A stretch of DNA of 64,000 bases from Gracilibacillus salitolerans (GCF_009650095.1 NZ_CP045915.1:3348001-3412000); one strand, 5' to 3'; shown: positions 31,709 through 40,842, numbered from the stretch's first letter. Notes: generated by a model from the sequence alone, not told the origin. Translations and numbers: made by a program.

Positions 31709-32470
31709 CTATATTTTCTTTGCCAAACAAAACATTTCTGCAAAATCATTGACAATTGTCTTGTTAGGATTAGTTTTTATATCGTATCTCATTCTTTCTA
31801 ATCCTTTCTCATAATCTTCATCATGGATTAATGTAAGTACGGAAATATCTCTATTTTCAACGTGGTCTATGTAATCTATCACCTTTATATTTTCCATTCT
31901 GTACGTGATTTCAAGATTAACTTCAAAACCTCTTGATGTAAGCTCATTATAAATAACATCTTTATTCCAAAATCTTTTTAAATCTTCATAATAAGCTGAC
32001 GGAAAATAATGATAAGCCCACCATTTAGGCATATCATGTATTGCTATATTATGTAATTTATAAATACCACCTTTTTTTAGTACCCGATATATTTCATTTA
32101 AAGCTGCTCCCTTATCCATATAATGATGGAAGGCATAGCTATTCGAAATAAAGTCAATTGTTTCCGACTCATAAGGCATATCCGCTACATCTGCTTGAAT
32201 CAACTCTACATTCTTCACTTTTTCCTTTGCCTTATTCAACATTTGATCTGATAAATCTAATCCGCTCCACTTAATATCTAACCCATTAAAATAATTTGTT
32301 TGTTTTTCAAGGTAAAGACCTGTTCCGCAAGATAAATCCAGTACATCGTATTCTTTTTGCCTATTGTTTTCAATGTATTCTTTTAAATCATTATCAAAGC
32401 TTATTTCATTAGCTCTATATTGATTTTTATCGTACTTTTCAGCGATTTTAGAGTAATTAGTTATTTTCAT
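31709..32470 (-). CDS. Class I SAM-dependent methyltransferase, second
   Basis: A 253-residue protein with LDLSCGTGLYLEKQTNYF (about 45-62) as SAM motif I, GLDLSDQMLNKAKEKV motif II, IQADVADMPYESETIDFISNSYAFHH and EIYRVLKKGGIYKL. It is distinct from its neighbour apart from the shared fold. A C-terminal domain of about 100 residues probably binds the substrate, which is unknown. Confidence 0.88.
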   Translation of the reverse strand: MKITNYSKIAEKYDKNQYRANEISFDNDLKEYIENNRQKEYDVLDLSCGTGLYLEKQTNYFNGLDIKWSGLDLSDQMLNKAKEKVKNVELIQADVADMPYESETIDFISNSYAFHHYMDKGAALNEIYRVLKKGGIYKLHNIAIHDMPKWWAYHYFPSAYYEDLKRFWNKDVIYNELTSRGFEVNLEITYRMENIKVIDYIDHVENRDISVLTLIHDEDYEKGLERMRYDIKTNPNKTIVNDFAEMFCLAKKI

Positions 32471-32511
32471 ATTCTTACCTCCCTAACTTCCTTTAAAAGC
32501 ATAATTAATTT

Positions 32512-33048
32512 TTAGTTAGAATTTAAATAATCCAAGACAGTATGAACTCTTTCCGACACTGTATAATCTCCTTCGATCCTTAAAATCGGACAAGATAAAT
32601 CTGTCATCCAATGTTCATGTAAAGCTTTGCTTCTAACATCCATACCGGCATGATCATACAAGGAAGCCCATTCTAAAAACGCTTTTGATTGGTCGTATTT
32701 GCTACCACCAACTAATATTTCTTGTCCATACCTTTGAAATTCTCTTTCTCGCAATCTTTCAAGCCTGATATCTGAAGGAATCCATAAAAAAATAACCAAA
32801 TCAAAACAATTTTTAAAGGTATCGCCCCAACCACAAACTGCTCCAGATAAAATCCAATTTTCATTTTGCGATAAATCCGGTTTAAGTATTTTTCTTCTCT
32901 CTGGTACTTGTCTTTGTTCTGTAAATTTGGTTATCCAAAAATAATCATCTGTATCAAGATGTCTATGAGGTAACACGTATGACAATGAAGCACCAAGTGT
33001 TGAAGTTCCAGCACCAGCCGCTCCCATTATATGAATTTTCCTGTACAA
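32512..33048 (-). CDS. P-loop NTPase, adenylate-kinase/shikimate-kinase-like
   Basis: A 178-residue protein. TTG 33048 is chosen as start because GGGAGGAG lies 6 nt upstream; an ATG at 33093 lacks a site. Walker A is IHIMGAAGAGTSTLGASLS, followed by HLDTDDYFW, and LVIFLWIPSDIRLERLREREF with the lid-like arginines. Such 'AAA' small kinases phosphorylate nucleotides or other small molecules; this one's substrate is unknown. Confidence 0.8.
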   Translation of the reverse strand: MYRKIHIMGAAGAGTSTLGASLSYVLPHRHLDTDDYFWITKFTEQRQVPERRKILKPDLSQNENWILSGAVCGWGDTFKNCFDLVIFLWIPSDIRLERLREREFQRYGQEILVGGSKYDQSKAFLEWASLYDHAGMDVRSKALHEHWMTDLSCPILRIEGDYTVSERVHTVLDYLNSN

Positions 33049-33227
33049 TTTTTCTCCTCCCATATGATGAATGATAAATAATTTATTGGCCATATATAGC
33101 TCTACTTCTTAACTTCTCCTATTAAACGGCAAATTCTCCTTGCAAGAAATATTACTAAGAGACCTACATGAGTGATAGAATCAGGCTTAGATATCCTTTA
33201 TACTTAATTAACCGTTTACAATTATTC

Positions 33228-34259
33228 TTAATTTATTTCCTCCTCTATTACTTTCATAATATCGTATGCACCTTCTGACTTGTTCGCACACACTACAACT
33301 TTATTTCCGCTCCCAGGATAATAAGCAGAATGAAAACTAACACCTGGATCATACCCCATAACGTGATATTTATAAATATCTTTATGTTTTTTTTCAATCC
33401 AAACACCGTATCCATAACAACTATCCTGATCATCCGTTTTTACATGAGGAGTAAGCAACTTCTTCGTATATCTCTCACCTAAAAGTTGATTATCTGTGAG
33501 TGCGTCCCATAACTTAATCATGTCTTTCACCGTAGTGTATGCTCCTCCGTCAGAGCCACCTTTTACGGGTAGCGAATAAATATTTGTCTTCCAATTTCCA
33601 TCCGGGAAGTCAATATACCCTAGCGCTGTGTTTTGCGGTAAAGCATCGAACTCAAAATATCCTGATTGATCCATTCCTGCTTTATTAAAAATATTTTCCT
33701 GAATATAATCTGAAAAGCTAAAGTTACTTGCCTGTTCAACAATTAAACCGAGTAAAATATATCCTGCATTATTGTAATGAAATCTCTCGCCAACTTGTAG
33801 TTTCATAGTATTGTCTTGAAATAATGGTAAAAAGTCCTCTAAACTTCTTATCGTATACATCGGGTATTTAATCCATAATTCTTCAAAATCGTTCATTACT
33901 TCTTCATCAAAATAGTCAGGTATTCCAGAAGTATGTGTTAGAAGATGATGAATGGAAATTGATTGATCGAAATGTGGAAAAGAGATGTCCAGACAGTCTT
34001 TTAACTTGGTCTCAAATGATAGATTACCTCTCTCAACCAGTTGACAAATAGCTATCGACGTAAACAGCTTACAGCCTGATGCAATACCAAAGCGAGTATC
34101 TACTTTATTTTCAATCTGCTCTGTACGGTTTGCAAAACCATAACTCTTCTCTGCTACAGTATTATTTCTATCTTGCAAAATAACTGTTCCTGAGAAATCA
34201 TTTTTTTCCACAGCATTGTTAATCCGGTTAACAACATTTTCCTCCATTATCAAATTCAT
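33228..34259 (-). CDS. Beta-lactamase-family serine hydrolase (class C fold)
   Basis: A 343-residue protein without a signal peptide. The catalytic SxxK is S-G-C-K in FGIASGCKLFTS (about 57-68), YxN is YNN in RFHYNNAGYILLGL (about 160), and HVMGYDPGVSF near 300 stands at the KTG position. Such proteins include esterases, peptidases and penicillin-binding homologues. ATG 34259 is adopted; an in-frame TTG two codons later has better spacing to AAGGG. Confidence 0.85.
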   Translation of the reverse strand: MNLIMEENVVNRINNAVEKNDFSGTVILQDRNNTVAEKSYGFANRTEQIENKVDTRFGIASGCKLFTSIAICQLVERGNLSFETKLKDCLDISFPHFDQSISIHHLLTHTSGIPDYFDEEVMNDFEELWIKYPMYTIRSLEDFLPLFQDNTMKLQVGERFHYNNAGYILLGLIVEQASNFSFSDYIQENIFNKAGMDQSGYFEFDALPQNTALGYIDFPDGNWKTNIYSLPVKGGSDGGAYTTVKDMIKLWDALTDNQLLGERYTKKLLTPHVKTDDQDSCYGYGVWIEKKHKDIYKYHVMGYDPGVSFHSAYYPGSGNKVVVCANKSEGAYDIMKVIEEEIN

Positions 34260-34269
34260 TCCCTTTTAT

Positions 34270-34733
34270 TTAATTGTTCTTACGTCAAAAGTCATGCTAG
34301 ATCCGTATCTTCACACTTTAATACTAACATAATATTCCAATAATAAATTGCATTTACCCAAAAAAAGACGTCTTTTTCCTCATATTGCTTTAGTCGTATG
34401 AAGACACGAATAGTCCTCAATTTATGCAACATAATGATGATCGTGCCAATTATAGCTTTAAAAAATGTTTGATCAAAAGCTTCTCCTAAGAATCACATTT
34501 TCGATAAAAAAGATTCCACTTTGAAAAAGATTGATCAAAATGGATTTTTTCTTTGTGAAATAATTCTCAAATTTTATATTTGAACATTTTCTACTATTGA
34601 TCTTCAACAATCGCACCCTATTAAGGAATAACATAAGTTAACAAAAAAGCATCGTTTCATGTTGTTTGTTCAAAATAGCAATCGAAAAGAAACCTAAGCA
34701 TCATTCAGATGTTACGATTGAAGAACAAAAACT
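34270..34733. other. Intergenic region without a gene
   Basis: About 460 bp, AT-rich. It contains an AAAAAGACGTCTTTTT-like palindrome near 34367, two AAAAA...TTGATCAAAA units (about 34460-34480 and 34525-34545), and one copy of the CTTCAAC...GCACCC repeat at 34600-34629. No open frame worth reporting. Confidence 0.6.
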
Positions 34734-34748
34734 AAGGAGTTGATTATT

Positions 34749-35171
34749 ATGGCCGTGAAACTTACCCCTTATTTAAATTTGGAAGGGAATGCAAGAGAAG
34801 CGATTCAGTTTTATGAACAAGCAATTGGTGCCAAAGTCCTCACAATTATGACTTATGGAGATATGCCAGATATGCCTAATACTTTTACAGATGATCTAAA
34901 AGAACTTGTGGCACACGCAAAGTTACAAGTAGGTGAAACGGAACTCATGTTTTCGGATGTTCCTGATGGTTCCCCTGTTGAAAAGGGTAAACAAGTAACA
35001 ATTTGTATTTCAACGAATAATGTGGAAAAATCAAAACGAATTTTTGATGCTCTACAGCAAGAAGGTACAGTCAATATGCCGTTTGAAGAACAACCTTTTA
35101 GTCCAGGTTTTGGTGATGTAACAGACAAATTCGGTGTGACCTTTCAGGTTAATACTGAAATTCAAAACTAA
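34749..35171 (+). CDS. VOC/PhnB-like glyoxalase-fold protein
   Basis: A 140-residue protein of the DUF1338/PhnB-like 3-demethylubiquinone-type glyoxalase group: VKLTPYLNLEGNAREAIQFYEQAIGAKV, KLQVGETELMFSDVPDG, VTICISTNNVEKSKRIF and PFSPGFGDVTDKFGVTFQV. ATG 34749 follows AAGGAG by about 10 nt. Function unknown; a distant homologue is at 51032-51451, ending in the same GQVTDKFGVTWQI-type motif. Confidence 0.88.
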   Translation: MAVKLTPYLNLEGNAREAIQFYEQAIGAKVLTIMTYGDMPDMPNTFTDDLKELVAHAKLQVGETELMFSDVPDGSPVEKGKQVTICISTNNVEKSKRIFDALQQEGTVNMPFEEQPFSPGFGDVTDKFGVTFQVNTEIQN

Positions 35172-35177
35172 AATATA

Positions 35178-35219
35178 ACTGGAATGTAAGCATAAATGCA
35201 AGCACTCCAGTTTTTTTTC
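35178..35219 (+). terminator. Terminator of VOC gene
   Basis: ACTGGA(A)TG and CA(C)TCCAGT arms followed by TTTTTTT. Confidence 0.75.
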
Positions 35220-35254
35220 ACTCTCCTTTTTCCACAAATCATCGCAAATCTAAT

Positions 35255-35923
35255 CTACATAGGTATATTCATCGACAAAATTTCCAAAACCTCATCTAAA
35301 GTCATATCCTGCTTAGAATTCAAACGCAACGCAACTCTTTCATCAAATTTAAGTAATTTAGTTGTTTCGTTAGGTACTATAACACAAGGTATTTCAGCAC
35401 GAATAGAAGCTAATGAACCATTCGGGGAGTCTTCAAATACGACAGCTTCTTTAGGACTAATCTCAAAATAACTAAGAACTTTTTGGTACAGGTCTGGTTC
35501 GGGATTTACATTCTCAACATCATCAGAGGTACAAATATAATCAAAATAAGATATAATACCTAATTTATTTATATGGTACTCAATCCAACTTCTTGTAGAA
35601 CTTGATGCAAGGGCGATTTTAATTCCAAGTTGTTTAGCTCTTTCTAAATAATCAACAACACCTTCTCTTGGAGATTTACCTTCCAATAATTCTTGATATA
35701 AATTACTCCGTTCAATTCTAATCTTGTCTCTACTGATTTCTGGGAAATTCACTAATAACCGTTCATAGGGGGCAAACCTCAGAGAACTACCAATAGAATT
35801 TATCCACTCTCCAAGTGGAAAATCTACATTATATTTTTTATATAATTCCTGAAAGGCTTGGAGGTCATAAGTTTCAGTGTCAAAAACTAATCCATCAAAA
35901 TCAAATATTATTACCTTAACCAT
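35255..35923 (-). CDS. HAD-IA hydrolase, beta-phosphoglucomutase-like
   Basis: A 222-residue protein. Motif I is IIFDFDGLVFDTE, motif II LASSSTRSW, motif IV VVFEDSPNGSLASIRA. The motif III region reads DVENVNPEPDLY, so the usual KPxPD lysine is Asn. That lysine normally stabilises the phospho-aspartate, so activity may be altered. Alternatives are a recent mutation or another lysine substituting. Stands alone; substrate unknown. Confidence 0.85.
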   Translation of the reverse strand: MVKVIIFDFDGLVFDTETYDLQAFQELYKKYNVDFPLGEWINSIGSSLRFAPYERLLVNFPEISRDKIRIERSNLYQELLEGKSPREGVVDYLERAKQLGIKIALASSSTRSWIEYHINKLGIISYFDYICTSDDVENVNPEPDLYQKVLSYFEISPKEAVVFEDSPNGSLASIRAEIPCVIVPNETTKLLKFDERVALRLNSKQDMTLDEVLEILSMNIPM

Positions 35924-36063
35924 TATTCAATCCCCCAAACTAAATAACTATTTATAACCATTCTACAAGGCAAATACCAATTCCTTGTTAAACAATCCTG
36001 CTTCGTTAACAAATATGCATATACCCTTATTGAAGAAACGCTACCCGTTTGTGGTAGAAGATT
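35924..36063. repeat. Short gap with degenerate CTTATT...ACCCG repeat
   Basis: A copy of the interspersed repeat (CTTATTGAAG.AACGCTACCCGTTTG, 36026-36060) precedes the DinB fragment. Nothing else seen. Confidence 0.45.
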
Positions 36064-36297
36064 TTAGCCTTCTACACCATCTTTCGGATTCCACATACCT
36101 TGTAATTTCCTAATATAAAGAATCTGTCCAGTGTGGTATGTTATATGAATAGTAAGATGAGCAAGTACAGGTGCCCACTTGTCAATTTTATTAGCATTAG
36201 CTTCTTCCACAACGTTCTTCCATTCAGACATTATGCCATTAATGCACTTAACCGTGTCTTCCCAATTTAATTTTCCTTTGTTTCTAAAGGTATTATT
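36064..36297 (-). pseudogene. DinB-family protein, C-terminal part (split by TnpB element)
   Basis: Reading leftward from 36297: NNTFRNKGKLNWEDTV, then SEWKNVVEEANANKIDKWAP and LAHLTIHITYHTGQILYIRKLQG, which carry the His residues of the four-helix DinB/YfiT metal site. It continues the N-terminal part at 37797-38018. If the element is removed after TTGAT, the two parts rejoin in frame (NVD-NNTF). Confidence 0.85.
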
Positions 36298-36431
36298 TTG
36301 AACCTCTCATGACTAAAGTCACGAGATTCTTGGGAAGAGAGCATACTTGCGAGATTATTTCTTTACTAGCAGCGGTTTCTCTTATTTACCAAGCTATCCC
36401 CGTAGTACCTACGGTTGTTTGTTTTTAATGA
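36298..36431 (-). ncRNA. Probable omegaRNA (reRNA) region at the tnpB right end
   Basis: The 134 nt between the tnpB stop and the right end hold CCGTAGGTACTACGGGG and the terminal hairpin CTCGTGACTTTAGTCATGAG, then GGTTCAA. In TnpB systems the guide RNA spans this segment, and the guide itself is the flanking DNA beyond 36298. The assignment rests on position and structure only. Confidence 0.5.
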
Positions 36432-37568
36432 TTATACCAATGTGTACCGCCTTAGACCTTCGGCCAAGATATTTTTACTAGCATTGATGTCACGATCATG
36501 ATGGGCATGACAAACAGGACACATCCATTCTCGAATGTCGAGTGATTTCTTGCCATCTCGATGACCACATTCCGAACATAGTTGACTAGATGGAAACCAT
36601 TTATCCACCTTGATGATGGCACGACCGTACCATTCCGCTTTGTACTGTAATTTCGCAACAAAGCTAGACCATGATACGTCAGAGATACTTTTCGCTAGTT
36701 TGTGATTACGCAACATTCCTTTTGTGTTTAAATCTTCCATACAGATCACATCGTGGGTTTTGATGATTTCTGTTGAGAGCTTATTTAGAAAGTCGTTGCG
36801 TTGGTTCATTACTTTTTCATGTAAGCGGGCCACTTTTCGTTTTTGCTTTTGATAGTTTTTCGCTTCAAACAGGCTAATGCCATTCTTTTTTGCAACTAAT
36901 GCTCGTCTGGACAATTTACGTTGCTCCCGTTTAAGTTTCGCTTCCATTTTGGCCGTGAACCTATGATTGTCTACTTTATGTCCATCCGAAAAAACCGCAA
37001 AATCTGTGATGCCAAGGTCCAGCCCTATTGCCGAATCTGTCTTGGGTAAATCGTGCATTTCTTCTTCGCAAAGAATCGACACAAAAAAGGTACCACTAGC
37101 TTGTTTGCGAATGGTTGCTTTTACAATACGTCCTGTTGGTTCTTGACTTTTAGCACATGTAACCCATCCAAGTTTGGGTAATTTTATATACTTGTCGGAA
37201 ATGGCAATATTGTTATTCGTGAATTGCGTGGTGTAACTTTGAATAGGGTTCTTTTTGCTTTTGAAACGTGGTTGATCATTTTGGTGGGTAAAAAAACGCG
37301 AAAATGAATCTGCAAGGTTTCGAAGAGCGTTTTGAAGGGAAAACTTATCTACTTCACGAAGCCATTCTGTATCGGGTTGTTTCTTTAAATGGGTTAACAA
37401 CTTAGAACAAGCGGAATAAGTGAGGCCTTTTCCCGTAGCATAGATCGCATTCCATTGATCCAAAAAATAATTATAGACAAACCTGGAACAACCTATTGTC
37501 TTCGTGATAAGAATGGCTTGTTCTTTGGTTGGATAGATTCTATATTTATAGGCTTTGTGTCGCAACAT
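36432..37568 (-). CDS. tnpB: TnpB, RNA-guided nuclease of IS605 type
   Basis: A 378-residue protein from ATG 37568, with TAGGAGGTG upstream. An N-terminal helix-turn-helix domain ([10 protein letters not shown]) and the wedge region precede the RuvC nuclease. Catalytic residues are Asp184 ([12 protein letters not shown]), Glu278 (VICMEDLN) and Asp360 ([12 protein letters not shown]). The zinc finger has Cys331, Cys334, Cys350 and Cys353. No frameshift or missing residue is seen, so the nuclease appears intact. It would cut DNA next to a TAM chosen by its right-end RNA. Confidence 0.93.
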   Translation of the reverse strand: MLRHKAYKYRIYPTKEQAILITKTIGCSRFVYNYFLDQWNAIYATGKGLTYSACSKLLTHLKKQPDTEWLREVDKFSLQNALRNLADSFSRFFTHQNDQPRFKSKKNPIQSYTTQFTNNNIAISDKYIKLPKLGWVTCAKSQEPTGRIVKATIRKQASGTFFVSILCEEEMHDLPKTDSAIGLDLGITDFAVFSDGHKVDNHRFTAKMEAKLKREQRKLSRRALVAKKNGISLFEAKNYQKQKRKVARLHEKVMNQRNDFLNKLSTEIIKTHDVICMEDLNTKGMLRNHKLAKSISDVSWSSFVAKLQYKAEWYGRAIIKVDKWFPSSQLCSECGHRDGKKSLDIREWMCPVCHAHHDRDINASKNILAEGLRRYTLV

Positions 37569-37750
37569 CGTATTCACCTCCTACCCTTTTTCTGATGATG
37601 GATGCAAAGGCCTAACCATACTTCCTAATGAATAGCTGAAACAGAAAAAAGATCCTTTAAAATAGCATAACATACGTTTGGTGCCAAATATACTATTACC
37701 TTTAAAATATGTCGGTTGATTAACATAGCTAAAGCTATGCCTCAACCGAA

Positions 37751-37790
37751 GCTTGCTAACTCACGACTGAAGTCACGAGTTTGCGCAAGC
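37751..37790. repeat. 40-nt imperfect hairpin at the left end of the TnpB element
   Basis: GCTTGC and GCAAGC close the ends, with ACTCACGACT/AGTCACGAGT inside. The matching inner hairpin at the other end is near 36306-36325. Confidence 0.8.
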
Positions 37791-37796
37791 TATATC

Positions 37797-38018
37797 ATCA
37801 ACATTTTTTTCGTTTGGTATGCCTTTAAAGCTATTTAAATATCGCTGATTGTAGAATATTAAGTGATTTACTATTTCAAAGATAGAGTTAGTCGTTTCAC
37901 TTGGTTTCCAGCTGGCTTGTTCTTCAGTAAGACCATCAATTGAATTTAGTAACGCTACAAACCAAGTATTTTCATGACAAGCATTTAACTGTGCTAAAAA
38001 AATATCTTTCACATTCAT
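37797..38018 (-). pseudogene. DinB-family protein, N-terminal part
   Basis: Starts MNVKDIFLAQLNACHENTW at 38018 with GGAGGAAAAAAG upstream, and runs to GIPNEKNVD, where the TnpB element begins. IDGLTEEQASWKP and IFEIVNHLIFYNQRYL, with the metal His, are typical of DinB-like damage-inducible proteins and thiol-transferase relatives. The reading frame is open to a stop within the element, so a truncated protein could be made but would lack the second half of the bundle. Confidence 0.88.
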
Positions 38019-38280
38019 CTTTTTTCCTCCTTCTTATTAAACAATCCTGCTTCTTAGCGGAACAAGGTTGCAATTGGAGGTTTAAAACAAAGTTTGATTA
38101 ATTACCTCGATTCAGCAAAAAATCAGAGCCTGCATTTGAAAAAAATATTGATCAAAACAGGCTCTTAAATATTTTGTTCCAGAAAGTTTTTAAAAAAGAG
38201 TTTGATCATTTTCTGCTTCTGTTATTGAATTAAAGTCCCTCTTCAATACTAACAGGCGCAATAAGCTAATAAGCGTTTAG
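38019..38280. other. Intergenic region with inverted repeat and TTGATCAAA units
   Basis: AGAGCCTG (38125-38132) and CAGGCTCT (38158-38165) form an 8-bp stem with a short T-rich minus-strand tail, a possible weak terminator. AAAAATATTGATCAAAA and AAAAGAGTTTGATCA resemble units at 34.5 kb. No gene. Confidence 0.5.
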
Positions 38281-39048
38281 TTAAAGACCCCCTGACACTC
38301 GAATGAGTTCGCCATTAATATGTCCATTCGCCTCTGAACCGAGGAATAAAACCAAATTTGCTACTTCTTCGGGTGTAGTTAATCGTTTTGTAGGCGTTTG
38401 ATTCGCGATCTCTTCTCTAATGTTATTTGGTAACACACGTTTGGCACGTTCAGTTAGGGTCATACCTGGTATGACACAGTTACTTAATATTCCGGCATCT
38501 GCTAATTCAACAGAAAGCGTACGGGTTAATCCGTGCACCCCTGCCTTCCCAGCTGCATATGCACCCGCTCCAGGCAATCCTTCATCCGCAATACTGGACG
38601 AAATATTAATAATTCTTCCCCACCTTGAATCCCTCATTGCTGGTAAAGATGCTTGAATGGTTTGGTATGCCCCTTCTAGTGTAGAGCGTATCATACTTTG
38701 CCATTGTTCAGGTTCAACATCTTCAAATCTTGTCATTCCTGTTGGATTCCCCCTCGCTCCCCACTGGACAGCGTTATTGACAAGAATATGAAGTGTCCCC
38801 CACTCATCTAAAACGTGCTGAACCGCAGCGAATATCGACGCTTTATCACTTAAATCATACCGCGTGATTATTGGCGTACCTCCGACCTCCCTTACTCTTT
38901 CTGCTGTCTTTTCTGCTCCATACCGGTCAGAATGATAGGTGATGGCAACACGGGCACCTTCTCTCCCATAGGCTACGGCTGTTTCCCTACCTATTCCCGA
39001 TGAACTACCAGTAACGAGAACTACCCGATTGTTTAGACCCATGTTCAT
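38281..39048 (-). CDS. SDR-family NAD(P)-dependent oxidoreductase (FabG-like)
   Basis: A 255-residue classical short-chain dehydrogenase. The cofactor motif is VTGSSSGIGRETA, NNAVQWG replaces the NNAG motif, and the catalytic set is Ser in INISSS and Tyr/Lys in YAAGKAG. It ends with HINGELIRVSGGL. The start overlaps the stop of the NmrA-like gene (TAATG), showing translational coupling. The pair lies beside a marR gene with matching operators. Substrate unknown. Confidence 0.9.
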   Translation of the reverse strand: MNMGLNNRVVLVTGSSSGIGRETAVAYGREGARVAITYHSDRYGAEKTAERVREVGGTPIITRYDLSDKASIFAAVQHVLDEWGTLHILVNNAVQWGARGNPTGMTRFEDVEPEQWQSMIRSTLEGAYQTIQASLPAMRDSRWGRIINISSSIADEGLPGAGAYAAGKAGVHGLTRTLSVELADAGILSNCVIPGMTLTERAKRVLPNNIREEIANQTPTKRLTTPEEVANLVLFLGSEANGHINGELIRVSGGL

Positions 39049-39953
39049 TATATTTCCCTCCTAGAAAATGAATTTTTTTCTGTACTAGCAGTTCCCCACC
39101 CACAATCTTTTAAAAATTTATTAATAGTTGTAAGTGTAAGTGAATACTTTTCTTTCGTTAATGTCATGTCAAATGTGAAACCATTTTTGTTAAAATAACG
39201 AATCATTTCAGCCATATCAAATCCAAATTGCTCTTCAACTTGATTTATAGGGATTTGATGATAAGTAATCTTTCTCCCGAGAAGATCAGACATCACCCTG
39301 ATAATTTCTTTATAGGTGATCGGTTCGGGTCCACCAAGATTAAAGACTTTTCCTATTAGCTCAGAGTTAGATAAAGACAAAAGTGCAAATTGTGCTAAAT
39401 CTTTAGAAAAAAGATAGTTAATCGGTGTCTCTAAATCAGTAGGACTCGCTAATACTCCTTTCTGTAGTACACTTTCTTTTATCCAATCTGCATTCAAGGC
39501 GTCCATAAATGTACATGGGCGTAAAATTGTATAGGGTATTCCTGATGACTCGATATATTTCTCTAGATGTCCTTTCACCTCAAAGTGTGGCACATTCGTC
39601 TTCTCATTTGCTCTATATACAGATGTATAGATAATGTGTTCTACCTTGGCTCGTTTCGCGGCATCAACGAGCATTCGAGTAATAGTATCCTCATCAGCTG
39701 CTGGGTTTTCTCCCCTTCCTAGAATAGATACAACGAGAATATCAGTATCTCTCATCGCTATTTCAATAGCATTTTTATTTCTTAAGTCAACCTCAATTGG
39801 CTCTACCCCTTTTGTGTTTGTGAAGACACGACCTTTTCCCTTTCCTGGTCTAACTGTAGCTTTAACCCTATAACCACTCTCACTAAAAACCTCTACATAT
39901 GCTCTTCCCGCCGTTCCTGTAGCACCAGCAACTAAAATGTTTTTATGATACAT
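39048..39953 (-). CDS. NmrA/atypical-SDR NAD(P)H-binding protein
   Basis: A 301-residue protein with the N-terminal Rossmann motif ILVAGATGTAGRAYVEVFSESG, then VEPIEVDLRNKNAIEIAMRDTDILV, HIIYTSVYRANEKTNVPHFEVKGHLEKYI, ILRPCTFMDAL and VFNLGGPEPITYKEI. It lacks the YxxxK of classical SDRs, typical of NmrA and NAD-epimerase relatives that may act as redox sensors or reductases. It is first in a two-gene unit preceded by a TTAG-N4-CTAA operator-like site. Confidence 0.87.
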   Translation of the reverse strand: MYHKNILVAGATGTAGRAYVEVFSESGYRVKATVRPGKGKGRVFTNTKGVEPIEVDLRNKNAIEIAMRDTDILVVSILGRGENPAADEDTITRMLVDAAKRAKVEHIIYTSVYRANEKTNVPHFEVKGHLEKYIESSGIPYTILRPCTFMDALNADWIKESVLQKGVLASPTDLETPINYLFSKDLAQFALLSLSNSELIGKVFNLGGPEPITYKEIIRVMSDLLGRKITYHQIPINQVEEQFGFDMAEMIRYFNKNGFTFDMTLTKEKYSLTLTTINKFLKDCGWGTASTEKNSFSRREI

Positions 39954-39977
39954 TCATATCCATCCCCTCTCAATTAT

Positions 39978-39989
39978 TTAGACGGCTAA
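39978..39989. promoter_or_regulatory. MarR-type operator A (TTAGACGGCTAA)
   Basis: The exact reverse complement of the site at 40487-40498. It lies just upstream of the NmrA-SDR pair and contains TTAG-N4-CTAA. Confidence 0.65.
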
Positions 39990-40039
39990 CTATAATAGGA
40001 AAATAATTCCCGACAAATAGATATCTGCCGAGAAATTTT

Positions 40040-40465
40040 TTATAATTGTCGTTTCAAATAAGAGAGCTGTTCCTTTAGATTTAAACGTTCTTCAGACGTT
40101 AATCCTTGTAGAATTTGCTCTTCAATGTCAGACCAAGATTGAACGACTTGTTGTTTCAGTCTCCTCCCTTTTTCAGTTAAGAAGATACGAGAAACACGGG
40201 CATCTGTCGAATCTCGCCTTCGTTCCAACAAACCTGTCTTCTCCATTCGATTAATCATTTTTGTAATCGTAGGTGGCTCTACATTCAGGCTGCGAATAAT
40301 TTCTGACTGGGTAATCCCATCTTTTTCCCACAACGCCATAAGAATCATATCCTGGCCTACATGTATACCTAACTTCGAAAACCTTGTACTAATTTCCTGA
40401 CGATGCAGTTTTGCAATTTGTACGATTAAATAGCTGACACTTGATTGTAACTCACTATTTTTCAT
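40040..40465 (-). CDS. MarR-family transcriptional regulator
   Basis: A 141-residue winged-helix regulator: LGIHVGQDMILMALWEKDGITQSEIIRSLNVEPPTITKMINRMEKTGLLERRRDSTDARVSRIFLTEKGRRL covers helices and the basic wing DxRxxR-type loop. The dimer helices lie at both ends. Its own promoter and the promoter of the NmrA-SDR pair carry the same 12-bp site in opposite orientation, so autoregulation and control of the pair are likely. Confidence 0.92.
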   Translation of the reverse strand: MKNSELQSSVSYLIVQIAKLHRQEISTRFSKLGIHVGQDMILMALWEKDGITQSEIIRSLNVEPPTITKMINRMEKTGLLERRRDSTDARVSRIFLTEKGRRLKQQVVQSWSDIEEQILQGLTSEERLNLKEQLSYLKRQL

Positions 40466-40486
40466 TGTTAACCTCTTTCATTTTAT

Positions 40487-40498
40487 TTAGCCGTCTAA
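40487..40498. promoter_or_regulatory. MarR-type operator B (TTAGCCGTCTAA)
   Basis: The reverse complement of operator A, 22 bp upstream of the marR start codon. Confidence 0.65.
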
Positions 40499-40842
40499 TT
40501 AAATAGTATAATCGGTTTATTTTCTGATGTCAACATCTGATCAAGTTGGTATTAGGAGATACGTACCTAAAATTATTCCATCAAGATTCATTATAAGCAC
40601 ATACCTCTTGTAAACGTATTCTCTAAAAAGCTTTTCTGATGAATCTGCCAACATTATTAATTCCAATGGTAATTCTGCACCTTATTTTATTCTCATATCC
40701 ACTTGAACACCTTGTTCTTTTTTAGGCATAATAACGCCCCTTTGAATAATCATATCCAAAGGGTAAAGCTTCGGAATTTTTTTGTAAACATCGCAACTTT
40801 ATTTCAAATCAACAGCAATTCCTTATTCAAGGAAAGCACCAG
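40499..40842. other. Intergenic region without a recognised gene
   Basis: Includes CCCTTTG/CAAAGGG arms near 40735-40761 as a possible small hairpin. No open frame with a ribosome binding site is seen. Confidence 0.5.

Larger units (their letters stand above)
36298..37796 (-). mobile_element. IS200/IS605-superfamily element with TnpB only (about 1.5 kb), inserted in a DinB gene
   Basis: A single tnpB gene is flanked by hairpin ends: CTCRTGACT.AAGTCACGAG occurs near both ends (36306-36325 and 37760-37779). There is no tnpA, so the element depends on another transposase. Boundaries are inferred: the left end follows TTGAT of the target (37797-37801 as ATCAA on plus), and the right end closes with TTCAA. 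This restores the DinB frame and fits single-strand IS605 chemistry, which leaves no target duplication. Confidence 0.75.

Noticed and set aside
28588..33093. Siderophore or natural-product gene cluster around the N-hydroxylase, with two methyltransferases
   Set aside because: No synthetase, carrier protein or transporter is present, and the genes are on opposite strands with separate signals.
36298..37796. Complete IS605 with TnpA
   Set aside because: No HUH transposase gene is present in the element or window; it is a TnpB-only element.
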